64,000 nt of DNA from Streptomyces sp. V4I2 (GCF_030817655.1 NZ_JAUSZM010000003.1:5084001-5148000); one strand, 5' to 3'. Shown: positions 8,190 through 16,236, numbered from the stretch's first letter. Made by a program: numbers and translations. The notes: generated by a model not told the origin, from the letters alone.

Positions 8190-10253
8190 TTGTCCAGCCC
8201 GTCCACGACCCCGCCCACGCGCGTCGACGACCCCCTCGCCCGCGAACGCTCCCATCTCGCCGAGTCCCGCGCCGCCCTGCGCGCGATGCGCGAGGACGCC
8301 GAGTCCCTCGACATCAGCGACGTCACCGCGAACTGGGTCAACGCCCAGATCCTGGAGCGCCAGATCGGCGAGCGCATCAAGGCACTCGCCGACCTCAGCC
8401 ACACCCCGCTGTTCTTCGGCCGGCTCGACTACCTGCACGCTCCCGGCGCCGAGACGGCCGAGGGGGCGGAGGGCGAGCGCTTCTACATCGGGCGCCGGCA
8501 CGTGCACGACCACGACGGCGACCCGATGGTCATCGACTGGCGCGCACCGGTGTCCCAGCCCTTCTACCGGGCGTCCAAGAAGAACCCGATGGACATCGCG
8601 CTGCGCCGCCGCTTCGGCTACACCGGCGGCGACCTGACGGCGTACGAGGACGAGCACCTGTCCGACCCCGCGGAGGCGGCGGCCACCAGCAAGCTGCTCC
8701 AGCAGGAGATCGAGCGCCCGCGTGTGGGCCCGATGCGCGACATCGTGGCGACCATCCAGCCCGAGCAGGACGAGATCGTGCGCGCCGGGCTGGGCGGCAC
8801 GGTGTGCGTGCAGGGAGGGCCGGGGACCGGAAAGACGGCCGTCGGCCTGCACCGGGTCGCGTACCTCCTCTACGCCCACCGGGACCGGCTCGCCCGCACC
8901 GGCACCCTCGTCATCGGACCGAACAGGTCCTTCCTGCACTACATCGAGCAAGTACTCCCGGCCCTCGGTGAGTTGGCGGTCCAGCAGGCCACCGTCGACG
9001 ACCTGGTCTCCGGGAACGCGGAGGTGCGGGGTACGGACGATGCGGCGGCCGCGGTCATCAAGGGCGACGCGAGGATGGCGGAGGTACTGCGCAGGGCCGT
9101 CTACTCGCACGTGACCATGCCGACCGAGCCGGTCGTCGTCGTGCGCGGCTCACGCCGCTGGCGGGTCCCGGCGTACGAACTAGAGGACATCGTCCGTGAG
9201 TTGCTCGACCGGAACATCCGCTACGGTGCCGCGCGCGATGCCCTCCCGCAGCGCATCGCACACGCGGTGCTGGTCCAGATGGAACGCTCCGGCGAGGCCC
9301 CGGACGACCGGGTGCAGGACGCGGTGGCCCGCAACGCGGCCGTGAAAGCGGCCGTCAAGCAGGTCTGGCCGCCCGTCGACCCGGCGAAACTCGTCCTGCG
9401 GCTGCTCACGGACGCGGACTTCCTCGCCGTACACGCGGAGGGGATCCTGACCGAGGACGAGCAGAAGACGATCCTGTGGGCGAAGCCGGTCCGCAGCGTG
9501 AAGTCCGCCAAGTGGGCGCCCGCGGACGCGGTGTTGATCGACGAGGCCAACGACCTCGTCCAGCGCACGCACTCCCTCGGCCATGTCGTCCTGGACGAGG
9601 CGCAGGATCTGTCCCCCATGCAGTACCGGGCCGTCGGCCGCCGCTGCACGACCGGCTCGGCCACCGTCCTGGGCGACCTCGCGCAGGGCACCACCCCCTG
9701 GGCGACCCGGAGTTGGGACGAGGCCCTCGCGCACCTCGGCAAGCCGGACGGCGTGATCGAGGAGCTGACGGCCGGTTTCCGCGTACCGACCGACGTCATC
9801 ACCTACGCCTCCCGCCTCCTCCCGCACATCGCCCCGAGCCTGACCCCGGTCGCGTCGGTCCGCGAGAACCCGGGCTTCTTCGACGTCCGCCGGATCGACG
9901 GCACAGGCGAAGTGGTCGCCGCCTGCGAGGAGTTGCTGCGCAACGAGGGCTCCACCGGCCTGATCGCCGCCGACGCCCGCGTCCCGGCGCTGGCGGAGGC
10001 ACTCACGGCGGCCGGGATCGGGCACCTGGCCCCCGGCGAGGAGACGACACGCGAGACCCGCCTCACCCTCGTCCCCGCCTCCCTCGCCAAGGGCCTGGAG
10101 TACGACTACGTCGTCCTCGACGAACCCCAGGCCGTGGTCGACGGCGAACCCGACGAACGCACCGGCCTTCGGCGCCTGTACGTGGCCCTGACCCGAGCGG
10201 TGTCGGGCCTGATCGTGACGCACGCGGCACCGCTGCCGCCGCAGCTCGGCTGA
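8190..10253 (+). CDS. HelD-like UvrD/Rep-type ATPase (RNA polymerase-associated)
   Basis: TTG 8190 has an ideal GGAGG at 8178-8182, so I prefer it to the ATG at 8100. The result is 687 residues. The N-terminal coiled arm (ARERSHLAESRAALRAMRED) is typical of HelD and absent from UvrD. Walker A is QGGPGTGKTAVGLHR (about 208-222). Walker B is VVLDEAQDLSPMQ. The C-terminal helicase motif has LYVALTRA. HelD proteins push into RNA polymerase channels, release stalled enzyme and recycle it, and some actinobacterial members (HelR) protect against rifamycins. Which HelD subclass this is cannot be settled by eye. I see no rifamycin-associated palindrome upstream. Confidence 0.85.
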   Translation: MSSPSTTPPTRVDDPLARERSHLAESRAALRAMREDAESLDISDVTANWVNAQILERQIGERIKALADLSHTPLFFGRLDYLHAPGAETAEGAEGERFYIGRRHVHDHDGDPMVIDWRAPVSQPFYRASKKNPMDIALRRRFGYTGGDLTAYEDEHLSDPAEAAATSKLLQQEIERPRVGPMRDIVATIQPEQDEIVRAGLGGTVCVQGGPGTGKTAVGLHRVAYLLYAHRDRLARTGTLVIGPNRSFLHYIEQVLPALGELAVQQATVDDLVSGNAEVRGTDDAAAAVIKGDARMAEVLRRAVYSHVTMPTEPVVVVRGSRRWRVPAYELEDIVRELLDRNIRYGAARDALPQRIAHAVLVQMERSGEAPDDRVQDAVARNAAVKAAVKQVWPPVDPAKLVLRLLTDADFLAVHAEGILTEDEQKTILWAKPVRSVKSAKWAPADAVLIDEANDLVQRTHSLGHVVLDEAQDLSPMQYRAVGRRCTTGSATVLGDLAQGTTPWATRSWDEALAHLGKPDGVIEELTAGFRVPTDVITYASRLLPHIAPSLTPVASVRENPGFFDVRRIDGTGEVVAACEELLRNEGSTGLIAADARVPALAEALTAAGIGHLAPGEETTRETRLTLVPASLAKGLEYDYVVLDEPQAVVDGEPDERTGLRRLYVALTRAVSGLIVTHAAPLPPQLG

Positions 10254-10280
10254 GCTCGGCTGAGCTCGGCTGAGCTCGGC
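10243..10280. repeat. 10-bp direct repeat agctcggctg across the stop codon
   Basis: Almost four copies of agctcggctg start at 10243 and run over the HelD-like stop codon (TGA 10251-10253) into the gap before cutC. Because each copy contains a TGA in that frame, copy-number change beyond the first unit does not alter the protein. Confidence 0.85.
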
Positions 10281-10284
10281 CTCC

Positions 10285-11004
10285 TCAGCTGAGGACGCCC
10301 TCCGCGTCCAGCACCCGCCGCCACTCCGCGACAGCCGCCACCGACACCGGCCGCTCCCAGCCGTCCGGCCGGGCGGCGCCGCCGATGTGGAAGGCGTCGA
10401 TCCCGGCGGCCCGGAGCGTAGGCACGTGGTCCAGGCGCAGACCGCCGCCGACCAGGATCCGCTGCTCGTAGCCCGGCTCCCCGCTCCGCCTGCGCCCCGC
10501 CTCGGCGAGCAGTGTGGGGAGTCCGTCGTCCACGCCGGCCGCCGAACCGGCGGTGAGGATGGTGTCGAGGCCGGGCAGACCGTCCAGCTGTTTGCGCAGG
10601 GCGTCCCGGTCGGCGCAGTGGTCGATGGCGCGGTGGAAGGTCCACCGGCAGCCGTCCAGCTCGCCGGCCAGGCGCTCCACGGTGGCGAGGTCCACTCCGC
10701 CGTCGGCGTCGAGGAACCCGAGCACGAACTCCTCGGCGCCCGCGGCCCGCAGCTCCCCGGCAACTCGCACCAGCCGGTCGACGTCCTCGGCGGCTCCCGC
10801 CGCGAACCCGTCCGCGGGGCGCAGCATCACGCGCAGCGAGATGTCGACGGCGGCCCGGATCCCGGCGACCGTGCCGGCCGACGGGGTCAGCCCGTCGGCC
10901 GCGATGTCGGTGACCAGCTCAAGCCGGTCCGCGCCTCCGGCCTGGGCGGCGACCGCGTCCTCGACACCGAGGGCGATCACCTCCAGGACTGCACGCTTGC
11001 TCAT
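10285..11004 (-). CDS. cutC: CutC family protein (copper homeostasis annotation)
   Basis: The 239-residue TIM-barrel protein fits the CutC family: AVLEVIALGVEDAVAAQAGG near the N terminus, ADRLELVTDIAADGLTPS, RVMLRPADGF, FHRAIDHC and RILVGGGLR. The E-L and H residues in those motifs are family marks. The start is ATG 11004. The frame continues upstream only through a 12-base repeat. The copper role of CutC is weakly supported in bacteria. A DasR-like palindrome 59 bases upstream hints at a link to amino-sugar metabolism. It converges on the HelD-like gene. Confidence 0.9.
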   Translation of the reverse strand: MSKRAVLEVIALGVEDAVAAQAGGADRLELVTDIAADGLTPSAGTVAGIRAAVDISLRVMLRPADGFAAGAAEDVDRLVRVAGELRAAGAEEFVLGFLDADGGVDLATVERLAGELDGCRWTFHRAIDHCADRDALRKQLDGLPGLDTILTAGSAAGVDDGLPTLLAEAGRRRSGEPGYEQRILVGGGLRLDHVPTLRAAGIDAFHIGGAARPDGWERPVSVAAVAEWRRVLDAEGVLS

Positions 11005-11022
11005 GGGACCCCATTCTTCGGC

Positions 11023-11070
11023 GGCTACAGGACTGGCTACAGGACTCGCTGCAGGACTGGCTACAGGTCT
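11023..11070. repeat. 12-bp tandem repeat ggctacaggact, four copies
   Basis: Four 12-base units run from 11023 to 11070 upstream of cutC: two identical, one with two changes (cgctgcaggact) and one ending in ggtct. The last unit forms the left half of the DasR-like palindrome. Confidence 0.85.
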
Positions 11071-11078
11071 AGTCCAAT
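11063..11078. promoter_or_regulatory. DasR-like (dre) site upstream of cutC
   Basis: The 16-mer ACAGGTCTAGTCCAAT matches 13 of 16 positions of the dre consensus A(C/G)TGGTCTAGACCA(C/G)T as I recall it. On the minus strand it contains TGGACTAGACCT, identical to the core of the nagKA site in this window at 35371-35382. DasR is the GntR-family repressor of GlcNAc genes. Binding here is a prediction. Confidence 0.5.
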
Positions 11079-11115
11079 CCAAGAGTACGCCTGGAAGGGG
11101 CCGGCGGGCGCGCGG

Positions 11116-12366
11116 TCAGAACCAGTGCAGGCAGTGCGGGGAACGCTCGGCGCGGAAGAGGGCGTCAGCGAGGGTGGCCGCACCCGGGCGGTGGGCCCGG
11201 ATGTGTCCGGCACGCACCAGCGTGCTCGGGGCGGTGCCGCCGAGGTAGACCGAGCCCAGGTCGCTGATGTCCAGGGACAGGTCGGGTTCCCGGTCCGTCG
11301 GGACGCAGTCGGCCTTGCCGTCCCGGACGGTCAGCAGGTAGCGGCCGTGCTCGCCGAGGAACGGGTCCTCGACGTCGAGGACGAGCTCGCCGTCCATGAA
11401 CCAGCCGCGCGCCGTCAGCGCACCCGGGACGTCCAGCAGCCGCACCCAGAGCCAGTCCATGGCGCCGCTCACCTCGCCGGCGCGGAAGTCCGCGAGCTGC
11501 CAGCGCAGCGGATGCTCGGGCGGGACGTGCTGGAACACGATCTGAGAGACCAGGTCGTGTCCGAGTGCGAACCGGGCCAGGGCCGTGAAGACGGCGTCGT
11601 CGGTGGTGATGGTCTCGTCGACCGTCAGGGTGCCGGACTCGATCGAGTAGCTGGCGTACCCGTCCGGGACGCCCTCGGTGTCACGGTGAACGGCGACATA
11701 GCGCAGCGCCGGCGAGATCGGGGGCTGTCCCGCGCGCAAGGCCCACCAGCGGTGCGGCCGGGACAGCGCGCCGGGCTGGGCGCGGCGATACCGGTCGTAG
11801 ACCTCTTCCAGGATCTCGCCGCACTCGGCACGACGCAGCACCTCGACCGAGCCGGTGTCCGAGCTGTCCGAGCCGGTGTCCGAGCCGGTCGTCGGCGTGT
11901 CGGCCCCTCCGCGTGCCCGGGGAACGGCGAGGGCGGCCTTGTGGCGCGGCACCGTCAGCCGCGCCGTGTAGGTCGCCGGTCCGTAGCCGAACCTGCCGTA
12001 GATCGTGGCCTCGGAGGACAGCAGCACGGAGAGGAACTCCCCGCGGGCCCGCACCTCGGCGAGCTGATGCCGCATCATCGCGCTGAGCACGCCCTGGCGC
12101 CGGTGCGAGGGCAGGACGCCGACGGCGGTCACCCCGGCGGCCGGGACGAAGGTCTCACCGGGCAGGGTGAGCTCGAAGGAGTGCGCGGCGGCGGTGCCGA
12201 CGGGCCGCCCGTCCGCCGTCAAAGCGAGCAGGCAGCGGTCCGTTTCGAGCGCCGACCACCAAAGACCGCCGCCCTCGACGGGAGTTTCCCGAAAGTGCCC
12301 GAACGCGGCATGGACCGTGTCGACGAAGACGTCAAGGTCCTCATCGGTCGTGGGACGAATCTCCAT
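11116..12366 (-). CDS. GNAT-family N-acetyltransferase, Eis type
   Basis: This is a 416-residue protein, close to Eis (about 400). It has an N-terminal GNAT domain with the acetyl-CoA loop VLPSHRRQGVLSAMM (about residues 85-99), then a Ser/Thr/Gly insert (TPTTGSDTGSDSSDTGS), a second GNAT-like fold and an SCP2-like C-terminal domain. The final residues HWF fit the Eis pattern of a C-terminal carboxylate in the active site. AGGAGG lies 11 bases before ATG 12366. Eis enzymes acetylate several amines of aminoglycosides, and also peptides or proteins. The true substrate here is unknown. Confidence 0.85.
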   Translation of the reverse strand: MEIRPTTDEDLDVFVDTVHAAFGHFRETPVEGGGLWWSALETDRCLLALTADGRPVGTAAAHSFELTLPGETFVPAAGVTAVGVLPSHRRQGVLSAMMRHQLAEVRARGEFLSVLLSSEATIYGRFGYGPATYTARLTVPRHKAALAVPRARGGADTPTTGSDTGSDSSDTGSVEVLRRAECGEILEEVYDRYRRAQPGALSRPHRWWALRAGQPPISPALRYVAVHRDTEGVPDGYASYSIESGTLTVDETITTDDAVFTALARFALGHDLVSQIVFQHVPPEHPLRWQLADFRAGEVSGAMDWLWVRLLDVPGALTARGWFMDGELVLDVEDPFLGEHGRYLLTVRDGKADCVPTDREPDLSLDISDLGSVYLGGTAPSTLVRAGHIRAHRPGAATLADALFRAERSPHCLHWF

Positions 12367-12465
12367 TGGCGCCGCTGCCTCCTCGAATACCGGCACCACG
12401 ACTCGTGATGTCCGGCCACAGTGCATGCGTTGACCCGTGGCCAGGGCAAGCGAATTACGGCCGGG

Positions 12466-12545
12466 CCCGCGGCCGGTCACAGCACAGCCACGAGATCGCC
12501 GCAGCGGTCGGCGTTTCCGTTGGCGTAGTGCACAGGACCCTCGCC
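12466..12545 (+). pseudogene. Short HTH-like coding fragment
   Basis: A + strand frame reads HEIAAAVGVSVGVVHRTLA, a helix-turn-helix of the resolvase/insertion-sequence kind (EIA--VGVS-GTVHR-L). There is no start, and the frame runs out into the GCCGACC repeat. It looks like a leftover of a lost regulator or transposase. The rest of the 300-base gap 12367-12666 holds only the repeat. Confidence 0.4.
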
Positions 12546-12566
12546 CCTACCCGCAGCCCGCAGCCT

Positions 12567-12600
12567 GCCGACCGCCGACCGCCGACCGCCGACCGCCGAG
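12567..12600. repeat. GCCGACC heptamer array (4.8 copies)
   Basis: Four perfect GCCGACC units plus a partial fifth lie downstream of the maleylpyruvate-isomerase-like gene. The same heptamer occurs on the other strand at 46383-46417, where it also sits just past the stop of a minus-strand gene. Confidence 0.9.
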
Positions 12601-12666
12601 CCTCCGCGACCGCCTTGCGGCCGGTGCCTGAGCCAGGACTCCGGGGCCGCCACCACGGGGCCCCGA

Positions 12667-13341
12667 TCACCCGAAGATGTTCAGCTCCTCCTCCTTCGCC
12701 CCCGCCAGCTCGTACGACACCCCCGCCGCCGAACGCCCCGCATACAGCCGTACGAGGGTGGCGGCGTCGCCGATGTACCGCGCCGGGGGCCGCCCCCCGG
12801 GAACCCCGCCCAGCCGCAGCGGCTCGTCGACGTCGTCGAGGTCGGCGTGGAGCGGCACGTGGTCGCGCTCCCGGGTGAGACGGACCAGCAGTGCCAGCGC
12901 GTCCGGCAGCCCCGGTCCCTCGTACGCCCCCGGCTCGCCGAGCGCTTCGAGCACGTCACCGGCGTGCACCCACTCGCCCAGCGCGATCACGTCCAGCACC
13001 CCGCCCGCCCCGGCGATCACGGGTCCCGCCTCCGTCATCCCCCGCTCCAGCTCGTCCACGACCTGCTGGTTCGGCCACTCGGCCCGCTCGGCGATGTCCC
13101 GGTCGTTCGACTCGGGCGAGAAGACGTCCTTCTCGTACCTGCTCTCCACCACCCGCATCAGCGCGGCCGAACAGTGCGCGAGCACGTCCCGCACGGTCCA
13201 GCCCGGACACGCGGCGGCCGGCAGCGTGAAGTCCGCGTCCGGCCGGGCCCGCAGCAGCGGCACGAGGGCGTCCCGTTCGGTGGTCAGAATCCGGCCGGGC
13301 AGTTCGGGGTCGCGTTCGTCGTCAGAAGTCGCAGAAGTCAT
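12667..13341 (-). CDS. Maleylpyruvate isomerase/DinB-like mycothiol-dependent family protein
   Basis: This 224-residue protein starts at ATG 13341, with the -10-like TAGCGT ending seven bases before it, so it is probably leaderless. The N-terminal four-helix bundle (TLPAAACPGWTVRDVLAHCSA) has the W-T-V-x-D-V-x-A-H signature of the MDMPI/TIGR03083 group, which often binds a metal and uses mycothiol. GEWVHAGDVLEALG supplies another His. The substrate is unknown. It is divergent from the HD-domain gene, with 46 bases between starts. Confidence 0.75.
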   Translation of the reverse strand: MTSATSDDERDPELPGRILTTERDALVPLLRARPDADFTLPAAACPGWTVRDVLAHCSAALMRVVESRYEKDVFSPESNDRDIAERAEWPNQQVVDELERGMTEAGPVIAGAGGVLDVIALGEWVHAGDVLEALGEPGAYEGPGLPDALALLVRLTRERDHVPLHADLDDVDEPLRLGGVPGGRPPARYIGDAATLVRLYAGRSAAGVSYELAGAKEEELNIFG

Positions 13342-13387
13342 GGGTCCCACGCTAGGGGCCGATAGCGGTCGAGGGGAGAATGGGCAC

Positions 13388-14035
13388 ATGGCCGATCCCG
13401 ACGCCCTGCGCACCCGTTTCGTCCGTGCCCTGGAAGGAGCCCGGGGCCACGACACCACCGGCCCCGACCCGGCCCCGTACGCCGACAACCTGCTGGCCCG
13501 CTGGCAGGAGCCGCAGCGCCGCTACCACACGCTGGCCCACCTCACCGCGGTCCTCGACCACGTCGACGTACTGGAGAAGCACGCCGCCGACCCGGACGTC
13601 GTACGCCTCGCCGCCTGGTTCCACGACGCGGTCTACCTGCCCGACCGCTCCGAGAACGAGGAACGCTCGGCCAGCCTCGCCGAACGCGCCCTCCCCGAGG
13701 CGGGGCTCGCGGCGGAGAAGACCGCCGAGGTCGCCCGTCTGGTCCGCCTCACCACCACCCACGACCCGGCCGACGACGACCCCGACGGCCAGGTCCTCTG
13801 CGACTCGGACCTGGCGATCCTCGCCGCGCCGCCATCGGCCTACGCCGCGTACACGGCCGCAGTCCGCGAGGAGTACGGCTTCGTCCCGCCGGACGCCTTC
13901 CGCGAGGGCCGCGCCGCGATCCTGCGCCAACTCCTCGCCCTGCCCCGGCTGTTCAGGACGCCGTACGGGGAGGCGGAGTGGGAGGCGACGGCCCGCTACA
14001 ACCTTGCCGCCGAGCTGGATCTGCTCACGTCGTGA
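13388..14035 (+). CDS. HD-domain protein, predicted metal-dependent phosphohydrolase
   Basis: This 215-residue protein starts at ATG 13388 with GAGGGGAG nine bases upstream. It shows RYHTLAHL (His47 and His51), then WFHDAVY with the HD pair at 79-80, and a later CDSDLAIL Asp. This is the layout of the COG4339 group of small HD phosphohydrolases. The substrate is unknown. A GNAT gene follows 54 bases downstream with its own ribosome-binding site. Confidence 0.8.
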   Translation: MADPDALRTRFVRALEGARGHDTTGPDPAPYADNLLARWQEPQRRYHTLAHLTAVLDHVDVLEKHAADPDVVRLAAWFHDAVYLPDRSENEERSASLAERALPEAGLAAEKTAEVARLVRLTTTHDPADDDPDGQVLCDSDLAILAAPPSAYAAYTAAVREEYGFVPPDAFREGRAAILRQLLALPRLFRTPYGEAEWEATARYNLAAELDLLTS

Positions 14036-14089
14036 GCCCGGCCGGAGTAGCGTCATAGGCCCGGACCTCTGCCGGAAGGATCACACTCC

Positions 14090-14599
14090 GTGGGCGACGC
14101 CCCCATACGCATCCCCGCCGAACGCCTCACCCTGCACGGCGTCCCGCCCGCGGCCGCCGCGGACCTGTGCGCGGGCGGCGACGGAGGCTTCGACTGGCTG
14201 GAGGGCGGGCCCTACGAGGGCACGCTGGAGGCCGCGGGGATGATGCTGAAGGCCTACGAAGCGGGCGTGTACCGCCCGGAGTTCGGCCTCTACGTCCTTG
14301 TACGCCGGGAGGACGGCCGCGCGATCGGCGGCATGGGCTTCCACGGCGCCCCGGACGAGGAGGGCACGGCGGAGGTCGGCTACGACCTGGTGGCGGGCGC
14401 CCGCGGCAACGGCTACGCCACCGAGGCGCTGCGCACGCTGTGCGCGTGGGCGCTGGCCCGGGACGAGGTACGGGCCCTGTTCGCGACCATCGAGCCGAAC
14501 AACACCCCCTCCCCGGCGGTGATCGCCCGCGCCGGCTTCGTACAGGTGAACGACGACCTCGACGAAGAGGGGCTGCACGCCTACGAACTGCGCGGCTGA
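14090..14599 (+). CDS. GNAT N-acetyltransferase (RimJ/RimL-like)
   Basis: GTG 14090 is preceded by GGAAGGA ten bases upstream and gives 169 residues. AIGGMGFHGAPDEEGTAEVG and YDLVAGARGNGYATEALRTL form the beta4/beta5 and acetyl-CoA loop of the RimJ/RimL branch (GxGYATEA). The last residues AYELRG are encoded by an 18-base segment that is repeated just after the stop codon. The substrate is unknown. Confidence 0.85.
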   Translation: MGDAPIRIPAERLTLHGVPPAAAADLCAGGDGGFDWLEGGPYEGTLEAAGMMLKAYEAGVYRPEFGLYVLVRREDGRAIGGMGFHGAPDEEGTAEVGYDLVAGARGNGYATEALRTLCAWALARDEVRALFATIEPNNTPSPAVIARAGFVQVNDDLDEEGLHAYELRG

Positions 14600-14632
14600 C
14601 CCCGCCGTTTCGGGCTACGAACTGCGCGGCTG
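14581..14632. repeat. 18-bp direct repeat at two convergent gene ends
   Basis: The sequence ctacgaactgcgcggctg occurs at 14581-14598 and again at 14615-14632, a 34-base spacing. Copy 1 encodes the C terminus of the GNAT protein. Copy 2 encodes, on the other strand, the C terminus (EQPRSS) of the DUF4031 protein. Confidence 0.95.
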
Positions 14633-14893
14633 CTCCCGCCCCTTCGGCCTCCGCAGCCCCGCCCCGTGCAGCAGCCGCACCACCTCACGGCTGCTGACCT
14701 CCACCGCTCCCGCGGCCACCACGTCCGCGTACCGGTGCGAGGGAATGTCGTAGTGGTCGCGCTCGAAGGCCCGCCGGGGCACGCCCAACTCGTCGGCGAA
14801 GGCGTGCAGTTCGGCGAACGAGACATCGCTGACGAGGTGGGACCACATGCGCCCGTGGCCCGGCCAGGTGGGCGGGTCGATGTACACCGTCAC
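14615..14893 (-). CDS. DUF4031 domain protein
   Basis: This 92-residue protein opens with TVYIDPPTWPGHGRMWSHLV, has SFAELHAFADELGVPRRAF, and then DHYDIPSHRYADVVAAGAV. This is the DUF4031 pattern with conserved Asp, Trp and His residues. The start is GTG 14893, seven bases after the stop of the upstream gene, so the two form an operon. The function is unknown. The last codons come from a duplicated segment, so the tail is probably not conserved. Confidence 0.8.
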   Translation of the reverse strand: MTVYIDPPTWPGHGRMWSHLVSDVSFAELHAFADELGVPRRAFERDHYDIPSHRYADVVAAGAVEVSSREVVRLLHGAGLRRPKGREQPRSS

Positions 14894-14900
14894 GAGAGCC

Positions 14901-15284
14901 TCACGAGGACGACGCCCCGCCGGTCGCCGACCCGAGCGCCCCCACCGCGGCCACCTTCACGCCCGCCTTGTGGCAGACCCAGTGCGGGTCGGGCCCGAGT
15001 TCCGGCTCGACCTCCAGCGCGTGCGGGTCGCCGGTGCCGCACACCGGGCACAGCGGCCAGCGGCCGTACCGCTCGAGCAGCGAGTCCTGGACGTCCTGGG
15101 CGACCAGTCCGGCCACGAATGCCACGCCGTCCGGCCACTGCTCGACCCACCAGCGCCGCTGCACGACGGAGTCCTCGACCATCGACACCACGTCCGCGGC
15201 GGCCACCTCGCCCGCGGCGAGGTCGGCGAGCACGAGGGCGCGTGCCGCGTGCAACGCCTGTTCCAGGGGGCTGATGGGGTCCAT
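14901..15284 (-). CDS. Hypothetical protein with a CxxC pair
   Basis: The protein has 127 residues from ATG 15284. The N terminus is helical (SPLEQALHAARALVLADLAA), the middle has RRWWVEQWPDGVAFVAGLVA, and WPLCPVCGTGDPHALEVEP carries a Cys-Pro-x-Cys pair that could bind zinc with the later WVCHKAG. No family is recognised. It is cotranscribed with the DUF4031 gene and divergent from the RpiR gene, with 55 bases between starts. Confidence 0.7.
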   Translation of the reverse strand: MDPISPLEQALHAARALVLADLAAGEVAAADVVSMVEDSVVQRRWWVEQWPDGVAFVAGLVAQDVQDSLLERYGRWPLCPVCGTGDPHALEVEPELGPDPHWVCHKAGVKVAAVGALGSATGGASSS

Positions 15285-15320
15285 GCACCCATTGTGCGCA
15301 CTCTTGACCACAACACCGAG

Positions 15321-15368
15321 CCGAAAATATCTTTCATATGTGACCCAGAACGTGAAGGAAATTTTCGG
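15321..15368. promoter_or_regulatory. Inverted repeat over the rpiR-type gene start (likely autoregulatory operator)
   Basis: CCGAAAAT (15321-15328) and ATTTTCGG (15361-15368) are perfect inverted arms around the GTG start. Inside, GAAAATATCTTTC forms a GAAA-N5-TTTC motif like those bound by RpiR/MurR regulators. The segment is very AT-rich for this genome. It also lies upstream of the divergent hypothetical gene. Confidence 0.5.
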
Positions 15369-16227
15369 CAACAGCCTCGCCGCCAAGGTGCGCACCCTCG
15401 CCCCCTCGATGACCCGTTCCATGCAGCGCGTCGCCGAGGCCGTCGCGAAGGACCCCGCCGGCTGCGCCGCCCTCACGGTCACCGGCCTCGCCGAACTCAC
15501 CGGCACCAGCGAGGCGACCGTCGTACGCACCGCCCGCATCCTGGGCTACCCCGGCTACCGCGACCTGCGCCTCGCCCTCGCCGGCCTCGCCGCCCAGCAG
15601 GCCTCCGGCCGCGCGCCCGCCATCACGACGGACATAGCGGTGGACGACCCGATCGCCGACGTCGTGACGAAACTCGCGTACGACGAGCAGCAGACCCTCG
15701 CCGACACGGCGGCCGGCCTGGACACCGTGCAGCTCGCGGCGGCGGTGTCCGCACTGGCCGGGGCGCGGCGGACGGACGTGTACGGCATCGGGGCGAGCGG
15801 GCTGGTCGCCCAGGACCTCACCCAGAAGCTGCTGCGGATAGGGCTGATGGCCCACGCCCACAGCGATCCGCACCTCGCCGTCACGAACGCGGTGCAGCTG
15901 CGGGCGGGGGACGTGGCGATAGCGATCACGCACTCGGGCTCGACCGGCGACGTCATCGAGCCGCTGCGGGTCGCCTTCGAGCACGGGGCGACGACGGTGG
16001 CGATCACCGGCCGGCCCGACGGACCCGTCACGCAGTACGCCGACCATGTGCTGACGACGTCCACCGCGCGGGAGAGTGAGCTACGGCCGGCGGCCATGTC
16101 CTCCCGTACCAGCCAACTGCTGGTGGTGGACTGTCTGTTCGTCGGGGTCGCGCAGCAGACGTACGACACGGCGGGGCCGGCACTCGCGGCTTCCTACGAG
16201 GCGCTGGCGCACCGGCACCGGCGATAG
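15340..16227 (+). CDS. RpiR/MurR-family regulator with SIS domain
   Basis: This is a 295-residue protein from GTG 15340. A second in-frame GTG is at 15352. Residues 1-75 form the RpiR helix-turn-helix (TVTGLAELTGTSEATVVRTA). Residues about 120-260 form the sugar-isomerase (SIS) domain: VYGIGASGLVAQDLTQKLLR and AIAITHSGSTGDVIEPLRVA. The gene directly precedes murQ, so the effector is probably MurNAc-6-phosphate or GlcNAc-6-phosphate, as for MurR of E. coli. No activity beyond sensing is implied. Confidence 0.9.
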   Translation: MTQNVKEIFGNSLAAKVRTLAPSMTRSMQRVAEAVAKDPAGCAALTVTGLAELTGTSEATVVRTARILGYPGYRDLRLALAGLAAQQASGRAPAITTDIAVDDPIADVVTKLAYDEQQTLADTAAGLDTVQLAAAVSALAGARRTDVYGIGASGLVAQDLTQKLLRIGLMAHAHSDPHLAVTNAVQLRAGDVAIAITHSGSTGDVIEPLRVAFEHGATTVAITGRPDGPVTQYADHVLTTSTARESELRPAAMSSRTSQLLVVDCLFVGVAQQTYDTAGPALAASYEALAHRHRR

Positions 16228-16236
16228 ACCCGATCA

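Noticed and set aside
10273..10299. Terminator between the HelD-like gene and cutC
   Set aside because: Only a short tcagctga palindrome is present after the 10-base repeats. The stem is too small to support the call.
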